From Bradyrhizobium sp. CCBAU 53421 (GTDB taxonomy: Bacteria > Pseudomonadota > Alphaproteobacteria > Rhizobiales > Xanthobacteraceae), in NCBI RefSeq assembly GCF_015291625.1, contig NZ_CP030047.1, positions 2,232,001-2,296,000 on the forward strand: 64,000 nucleotides of DNA. Direction: 5' to 3'. The translations under genes were made by a program, and so were the position numbers. Within the stretch, counting starts at the first letter, position 1. The number at the start of each line of letters is the position of its first letter. Of this stretch, positions 58,986 to 64,000 are shown in pieces. The notes under the pieces are model-generated. The model saw nothing but the letters and a program-made list of their open reading frames with translations. It did no database searches and was not told where the DNA came from.

Positions 58986-60278
58986 CTAGTGCGCGTCCGC
59001 CCCCACGGCGTCGGCGAGAATGCGGACGTATTCCTCTATCATGGCATCCAACGAATAGCGCGACTTCAGGCCCACGGCGCTTTGCCGCAGCTGATCAATC
59101 AACACCCGATCTGTCAGGACCTGTGACACGGCGGCCGAGAATTCGGCCTCGTTCGCCGCGTCAATGAACACCGCGGCAGGCTGTCCCTGGTAGGACAGCA
59201 CCTCGCGCAGCACGGGCAGATCGTTGACGACGCAGGGAATGCCGGCGCTCGCCGCCTCGACCGCGGCAAGGCCGAAGGTTTCGGCCTGCGTCGGAAATAC
59301 GAAGACGTCGAGGCAGGCCAGAAAATCGGCCATCCGGCGCGGCGGGATCTCGCCGATGAAGTGCAGACGGTCCGAGACCTTGAGCTCGTCCGCGAGCGCT
59401 CTCAGCCGCCCTTCATCCGCGCCCTGGCCGGCGAGCGCAAGGTGCCAGGCTGGATCGGCAGTCAGCAGACGAATTGCCGCATCGAGCCGCTTGTGCGGGT
59501 GCAGCCTTGCCGCGCAGCCGAGCAGGGTGCGATCCGGCGGCAGCTTGAACTGCTGCCGTGCAACGTCCTTCGGCAGGCTGTGCGACTTGTCGTCGAAGCC
59601 ATGCGGTACGTGCTTCATGCGCGAACGATAAGGCGCGGGATAGCGGGCGTATTCCCGCTCCATGTCGCGCGAGTTCAGCGTGATGCACTGGAAGAAGCCG
59701 GTCGAGCCCATGACGATGTCGGCGGCGCGCACCGGCATGCTCATCGACAGCGCCGAGGATACCTGGTTGGCGATCACGGGCGCGCGGCTGACGAGGCGCG
59801 ACACGCCGCCGCCGATCACATTGCCGAAGTGCTGGAAGGTCAGGACGACATCGGGCTTGATGGTCCTGAGATAACCGGCGAGCGCCCACAGCATGCGCAG
59901 CAGCGCCACCGGATTTCCTGGGCGGGTCTCTGCGCAATAGAAGGTATTGGGCGGCTCGTCGAAGGAATCCGATTTGCGGAAGAAGAACAGGTTGGTGACG
60001 TCATAGCCACGCGCGGTGAGGCCGGCGCCGAGCAGCCGCGAAATCTCCTGCGCGCCGGCGTTCTCGGCCTGGGTCTGCACCAGGACGACACGCAGCTTTC
60101 GCCTGCTCTCGTTCGGTCGATGGCGCGATGCCTCGCGCAATTCTGTGCTTGGCGTGTATTGGAGCACGGATTCCTCACCCGTCGAAGGAGCGGATTCGTC
60201 TCCTTCATTTTTGCGCGCGTAACTATCACGCGAAGCGTGCTCGTGCACCGAGTAGCGCGTGTTGAGGTTACTGCTCAT
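58986..60278 (-). CDS. glycosyltransferase family 4
   Basis: 430 residues, GT-B fold. N-terminal domain with VVLVQTQAENAGAQEISRLL (acceptor side), C-terminal GCAARLHPHKRLDAAIRLL, FIGEIPPRRMADFLACLDVFVFPTQAETFGLAAVEAASAGIPCVV with the E-x7-E nucleotide-sugar motif. It retains anomeric configuration. The first 60 residues are a variable extension. It shares a 166-bp divergent promoter region with the Wzc-like gene. Confidence 0.9.
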   Translation of the reverse strand: MSSNLNTRYSVHEHASRDSYARKNEGDESAPSTGEESVLQYTPSTELREASRHRPNESRRKLRVVLVQTQAENAGAQEISRLLGAGLTARGYDVTNLFFFRKSDSFDEPPNTFYCAETRPGNPVALLRMLWALAGYLRTIKPDVVLTFQHFGNVIGGGVSRLVSRAPVIANQVSSALSMSMPVRAADIVMGSTGFFQCITLNSRDMEREYARYPAPYRSRMKHVPHGFDDKSHSLPKDVARQQFKLPPDRTLLGCAARLHPHKRLDAAIRLLTADPAWHLALAGQGADEGRLRALADELKVSDRLHFIGEIPPRRMADFLACLDVFVFPTQAETFGLAAVEAASAGIPCVVNDLPVLREVLSYQGQPAAVFIDAANEAEFSAAVSQVLTDRVLIDQLRQSAVGLKSRYSLDAMIEEYVRILADAVGADAH

Positions 60279-60443
60279 TTAGCAATCAGACATGTGTCGG
60301 AAATCGAGAGCTATTATCGCACAGTAGGGTACAGCCGGCTCGTTAACTAATTGGTTACGGCAGCGCGGAGAGGGGGTAACCGGCGATTAACCATAGATAT
60401 TTACGTTGGAGCAGTACTGTCAGTTGAATTCGAGTCAGAACCC

Positions 60444-62579
60444 ATGAAGTTCGGTAGCCGCTTAGGCCCGAGACGTTCCGAAGTCACGGAACCCGCAGCG
60501 TCGTGGGAAACAGCCGGCGTGCCGACCGGCCGATCCTCGGCGGAAACCACTAAGGGCGTGCTTAGCATTCCTGGCGTGTTGGCCTTTTTCCGCGAGAAAG
60601 GTCAACGCATCCTGATGCTCGCCGCAGTCATCTTCGCTGTCGGTGTCATCCTGTTGATGTTGATCCCGGCGCGCTATGCCGCGACGGCGCTCGTCGTCGT
60701 CGATCCGCGCGAGCAGCGCGTCACCACCGATCAGGACGTCCTGCCCGGGATCGGGCAAGATGCCGTAGCGCTGCAGAGCTATGTCGAGATCGCCAAATCC
60801 GATGGATTTCTCGGGCCGCTGGTCGATCAGCTCAAGGTCGCCGAGGACAGCGACGTGTCCGGTGGCACGACCGATCCTACGCGCCTGCTCGACCGGTTTC
60901 GCAAACGGCTCGACATTTCCCGGCGCGGATTAACCTATGTTATCGGCATCACGTTCACCTCAAACAATCCGCAGCGGGCAGCCTATTACGCCAATGCGGT
61001 GGCCGAGGCGTTCGTGGCCAGCCAGCGCGGAACGCGGACGGTGGCGACCGATGAAGCGGCCGACTGGCTGAAGAGCCGGCTCAAGACATTGAACGACCGG
61101 CTGCGGTCGTCGGAAGATGCCGTCGCCAAGTTCAAGCTCGAGCACCGGATCGTCAACGCCGGCAAGGAATCCACCACGCAACAATTGCGCGTCACCGACC
61201 TGACGCAGCAGGTTGCCGCGGCGCGCGCCCGCACCGAGGAGGCGAAGGCGCGCTATGAGCAGTTGCAGCGCGATCTGAAGGCCAATGTCGACGGACCGGT
61301 CAAGCAGGACCTGCTGAGCGCGCTGCGCGCCCAGCGCTCCGCGCTCAACGACCAGATTGCGCAGAAGCGCGGGGTGCTCGGGGATCGCCATCCCGACCTC
61401 GTGATGGCACTCAGCCAGTTGAGCGATCTCAACCGGCAGATCGACATCGAGCGCAAGAAGAACATCGACACCGCGAAGTCGGAATACGAGGCGCAGCGCG
61501 ACCAGCAGAAGGCGCTTGAAGACCAATTGAAGGCGGTCGAGTCGCAAATCCTGGTCGACGGACAGGCGCTCGTCAAGCTCCAGGAGTTGCAGCGCGACGC
61601 CGACGCCAACAAGAACATCTACGAGCAGTTCCTCTCGCGCTACAAGACCACCGACGAGCAGCGCCTGCTGCAGAGCTCGCAGACCAAGGTCGCATCTCCG
61701 GCGACGCCGCCGATCCGCTCGACGCTTCCGCCACTACCACTGCTGCTCGTCGTGCTCGCGATCGTCTCGCTGATGACGTCGACGGCGATCGTCGCCGTTC
61801 CCGGGCTGAATCTGACGCAGCTCCCGATCAAGAGCATTCCGCCGCTTCGCCGGGCCGAGGCGCCCACAGCGCCAGCGCCAGCGGCAGCCGCACCGGCCGC
61901 GGCCTCCGCCGCGCCGCAATCTGCAATACCGCCGGGATTGCCGGTGCTGGCCCGCATTCCCAACATGGTGTCGCCGGATGCGGTCAGGAGCGTCTGGCAG
62001 ACCCCGATTTCGGCGACGGCCGAGCCCGATCTCAGCCCGCATCTTCAGCTGCTGATCGAGAACATCGAGCAGCTTCCGGGCGAGCACGGCAAGGTGGCGC
62101 TGCTGCTGTCGGTCGAGGTCGGTGCGGGCGGCAGCACCGTCGCACGTTCGCTCAACCGGTCAGCCGTGAAGAACGGGATGCTCAGCGTCCTGATCGAGAT
62201 GGAATCGAAGCGCGCCGAAGTCGCGCCGCCGCAAGGCTCGGGGATCATCAAGGCCGATCTGCCGTCGGTCGTCGAACTGCTGGGCGCCAGCAGCAAGGCA
62301 CCGCCCTATCCGCCGGACGACATTCGCGCCGATTTCGGCCTGATCATCGTCGACGCATCGTCGCTTGCCACGCTGCCGGCCGCGCTCGCGCTGGCTGCCC
62401 ATGCCGACCTCGTGATCGTGGTGGTTCGCGATGGATCCGACAATGCGGCTGCGATCGGCAAGACGCGGACCGATCTGGCGAGGTTTGGTTCGGTCCCGAT
62501 TGCGCTCGTCGTCAATCGCATGGCGGTCGATACCACCGTTAGCGGGGCTCACGGCAAGGCTCTTGGATTGGCGAGCTGA
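60444..62579 (+). CDS. Wzc/ExoP-like polysaccharide co-polymerase with degenerate kinase domain
   Basis: 711 residues from ATG 60444. TM1 (ILMLAAVIFAVGVILLMLI, about 50-70), Wzz chain-length domain with a long coiled coil (residues about 210-430), GNVR-like QQSSQTKVASPATPP, TM2 (LLLVVLAIVSLMTSTAIVAV), a Pro/Ala linker, then a BY-kinase-like domain. There Walker A is GAGGST at about 560 (expected GEGKST, so Lys lost), Walker A' VLIEME (Asp lost), Walker B-like FGLIIVDAS retained, and no C-terminal Tyr cluster. It probably controls chain length without autophosphorylation. Confidence 0.85.
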   Translation: MKFGSRLGPRRSEVTEPAASWETAGVPTGRSSAETTKGVLSIPGVLAFFREKGQRILMLAAVIFAVGVILLMLIPARYAATALVVVDPREQRVTTDQDVLPGIGQDAVALQSYVEIAKSDGFLGPLVDQLKVAEDSDVSGGTTDPTRLLDRFRKRLDISRRGLTYVIGITFTSNNPQRAAYYANAVAEAFVASQRGTRTVATDEAADWLKSRLKTLNDRLRSSEDAVAKFKLEHRIVNAGKESTTQQLRVTDLTQQVAAARARTEEAKARYEQLQRDLKANVDGPVKQDLLSALRAQRSALNDQIAQKRGVLGDRHPDLVMALSQLSDLNRQIDIERKKNIDTAKSEYEAQRDQQKALEDQLKAVESQILVDGQALVKLQELQRDADANKNIYEQFLSRYKTTDEQRLLQSSQTKVASPATPPIRSTLPPLPLLLVVLAIVSLMTSTAIVAVPGLNLTQLPIKSIPPLRRAEAPTAPAPAAAAPAAASAAPQSAIPPGLPVLARIPNMVSPDAVRSVWQTPISATAEPDLSPHLQLLIENIEQLPGEHGKVALLLSVEVGAGGSTVARSLNRSAVKNGMLSVLIEMESKRAEVAPPQGSGIIKADLPSVVELLGASSKAPPYPPDDIRADFGLIIVDASSLATLPAALALAAHADLVIVVVRDGSDNAAAIGKTRTDLARFGSVPIALVVNRMAVDTTVSGAHGKALGLAS

Positions 62580-62613
62580 CGGCCTTTGAAGCCGTGCCGC
62601 AGCAGTGGGGCCG

Positions 62614-62657
62614 CGCATCCTTCGAGGCGCGCAAGTGCGCGCACCTCAGGATGACGG
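62614..62657. repeat. dispersed palindromic repeat (family R2), copy 2
   Basis: GCATCCTTCGAGGCGCGCAA with ACCTCAGGATGACGGG, the family of 3434-3538. It lies between converging genes and may serve as a terminator. Confidence 0.7.
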
Positions 62658-62724
62658 GATTGCCCAACGTAGGCTGCGTCAGCCGAAAGCGTAACACGCC
62701 CGGAAGTGGTGGGTTACGCTCGGT

Positions 62725-64000
62725 CTAGTCGTTGCCGTCAGCTACGCGCACCGCGTAGGCTCTGCCCTTCGACGACGCGAGATGCGACAGCACCAGAATT
62801 GACGGATCGACGCCGGTCCGCCTGCGGCACAGCACGTTGAGCGCGATAGTGGCGAGCACCAGGGAGACCGTCGCCGAGATCGCCGCCCCGAGCACGCCGA
62901 GCCAGGGGATCAGCACGACAAATCCGACCAGCCGCAACGCCACGTTGGCGGCGACCACGGGAACGTAATCGCGCTCATGCCCAGTCAACTGCAGGACAGC
63001 GGCCGACGGCCCGCCGGCGGCCTGGAAGGCCGTTCCGATCGCGAGCACGATCAATACCCACTGCTGCGCGGCGAAATGCGGTCCGAACAGGCCGAGCAAA
63101 TAGGGCGCTCCGACCCAGACGATGACGAGCCCGCTGAGCACGCAGAGCGCGGTGACCTCGGCCATCAGCTTCAGCGTATGTTCGAGCTCGCGGTGATTCT
63201 TGCTGAAATACAGCGACGGCAGCCGGCGCGCGCCGAACGTATAGAGCGCAGCGGAAAGCATGGCGAAGATGTTCGCCAGACGCGAGGCGGCGAAATAGAC
63301 GCCCGCGGTGGCCGGATCCAGCATCCAGTAGACCAGGATGACGTCGAAATACTGGTTTGCCGCTTCGAGAATCGATGCCAGCCAGAAGCGAAACGCGCTG
63401 CGATTCCAGCGCTTCGTCTCGAAGCGCGCCGTGACCGCACGCAGGTTCGGCAGCACGCGCACGATCGACACGATCTGCACGACCAGCCCCAGGGCCATCG
63501 CGGCCGACATTGCAGTGAACAGCTCGGCGGGCGTGAGCTGGCGGTGGCCGAACAGCATCGCGATCAGGAACAGGACGATGGCGACCCGCCAGAAGAATTC
63601 GCGGTTGCCTTCACCCATCAGGATGCTGACCAGGGATCGCGCGATCTGGCTGCCGAGCATCAGTCCGGCGTTGACGGCCGCAAAGGCCGAGACCGACAGG
63701 ATCATCAACCACCATTCGCCACGAACGACGGCTACCGCCGCGATCGCGGCGATCGAGATCAGCATCCCGATCGCGGAGTATTTCAGGCTCGACAGCAGCA
63801 CACCCTTGGTGAACTCGGCCTGGCCGCGCACCTCATACTCATTGAGGAAGCGAACCAACAGCAGCTCCTGGCCGACCAGGCCAACGACCGCGGCGATCTG
63901 GGCGACGGAAAGCCAGGTCGCGAAGTCGCCGAACGCGTCGGGCGTCATCGTCCGCGCCGCCAGCGAGAACAGGGCGAACGCGAGTCCGCCGCTGCCAACC
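62725..64000 (-). CDS. Wzx-like polysaccharide flippase, 5' end cut by the window
   Basis: At least 424 residues. The frame continues in phase past the ATG at 63948 to the window edge (VGSGGLAFALFSLAARTMTPDAFGDFATWLS), so the start lies beyond 64000. About 11 hydrophobic segments, with the MATE/Wzx pattern LSLAARTMTPDAFGDFATW (after TM1) and ASRLANIFAMLSAALYTFGARRLPSLY. It would flip lipid-linked repeat units for the exopolysaccharide made by the neighbouring genes. Confidence 0.85.
   Translation of the reverse strand, partial: VGSGGLAFALFSLAARTMTPDAFGDFATWLSVAQIAAVVGLVGQELLLVRFLNEYEVRGQAEFTKGVLLSSLKYSAIGMLISIAAIAAVAVVRGEWWLMILSVSAFAAVNAGLMLGSQIARSLVSILMGEGNREFFWRVAIVLFLIAMLFGHRQLTPAELFTAMSAAMALGLVVQIVSIVRVLPNLRAVTARFETKRWNRSAFRFWLASILEAANQYFDVILVYWMLDPATAGVYFAASRLANIFAMLSAALYTFGARRLPSLYFSKNHRELEHTLKLMAEVTALCVLSGLVIVWVGAPYLLGLFGPHFAAQQWVLIVLAIGTAFQAAGGPSAAVLQLTGHERDYVPVVAANVALRLVGFVVLIPWLGVLGAAISATVSLVLATIALNVLCRRRTGVDPSILVLSHLASSKGRAYAVRVADGND

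Noticed and set aside
1..64000. CRISPR arrays
   Set aside because: No run of regularly spaced identical repeats was seen on reading through; the dispersed repeats R1-R3 are isolated copies.

Overview
The window reads as chromosome of a Bradyrhizobium-like alphaproteobacterium (Nitrobacteraceae). The evidence is the high GC, the paralogue-rich oxidative metabolism, three intergenic repeat families typical of that group, and gene families such as SfnG, PimC/PimD-type acyl-CoA dehydrogenases and UPF0182. This assignment is inferred from sequence character, not from a database search.

Layout. 1-7.3 kb is core-like: a partial unknown gene, a small Fis-type regulator, a frameshifted SDR, a J-domain protein, small secreted proteins, and a leftward run tsaC/sua5 - FAD oxidase - ypeA - nudK. 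7.4-10.7 kb is a decayed integrative element at tRNA-Pro(CGG), with integrase, overlapping excisionase-like gene and a wrecked DUF2235/Tle1 relic. 10.7-18.1 kb is an organosulfur locus: SfnG-type sulfone monooxygenase, a complete LivFGHM-type ABC transporter and an acyl-CoA-dehydrogenase-like flavoprotein. 18.1-20.9 kb is a second decayed element, with HTH, integrase and the 3' part of tRNA-Glu(CTC). 21.3-30.6 kb holds an MFS exporter with divergent TetR and a strong operator, an envelope pair (SGNH hydrolase and deacetylase-like protein) and a FabF-like synthase. 30.5-33.9 kb is a frameshifted UPF0182 membrane gene bracketed by direct repeats of the fabF 5' region, with degenerate tRNA-Glu relics.

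33.85-39.3 kb is the most interesting part. It is a compact accessory island of two converging gene pairs plus an XRE regulator: a P-loop kinase fused to an adenylosuccinate-synthetase domain carrying the PurZ-type Asp-to-Ser change (GSEGKG); a DUF7002-like protein; a PEP-synthase-like protein; and a YfdR-like HD phosphohydrolase. A purine-nucleotide-based defence or DNA-modification system is a reasonable hypothesis.

39.3-44.2 kb holds two small phage-associated-type genes, a BisC/DMSO-reductase-family molybdoenzyme and an exported alpha/beta hydrolase. 44.2-57.3 kb is a 12-gene catabolic operon under an HxlR-type regulator with two visible operators. It contains a DsbA-like isomerase, acyl-CoA ligase, two unusual SDRs, a dehydrogenase pair, thiolase, nitronate-monooxygenase-like flavoprotein, enoyl-CoA hydratase, iron alcohol dehydrogenase, GST and a Liv-type binding protein. 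Together they look like CoA-dependent breakdown of an alicyclic or aromatic acid; the substrate is unknown. 57.4-64 kb is an exopolysaccharide cluster: GINT1-like protein, GT4 glycosyltransferase, Wzc/ExoP-like protein with a dead kinase domain, and a Wzx-like flippase cut by the window edge.
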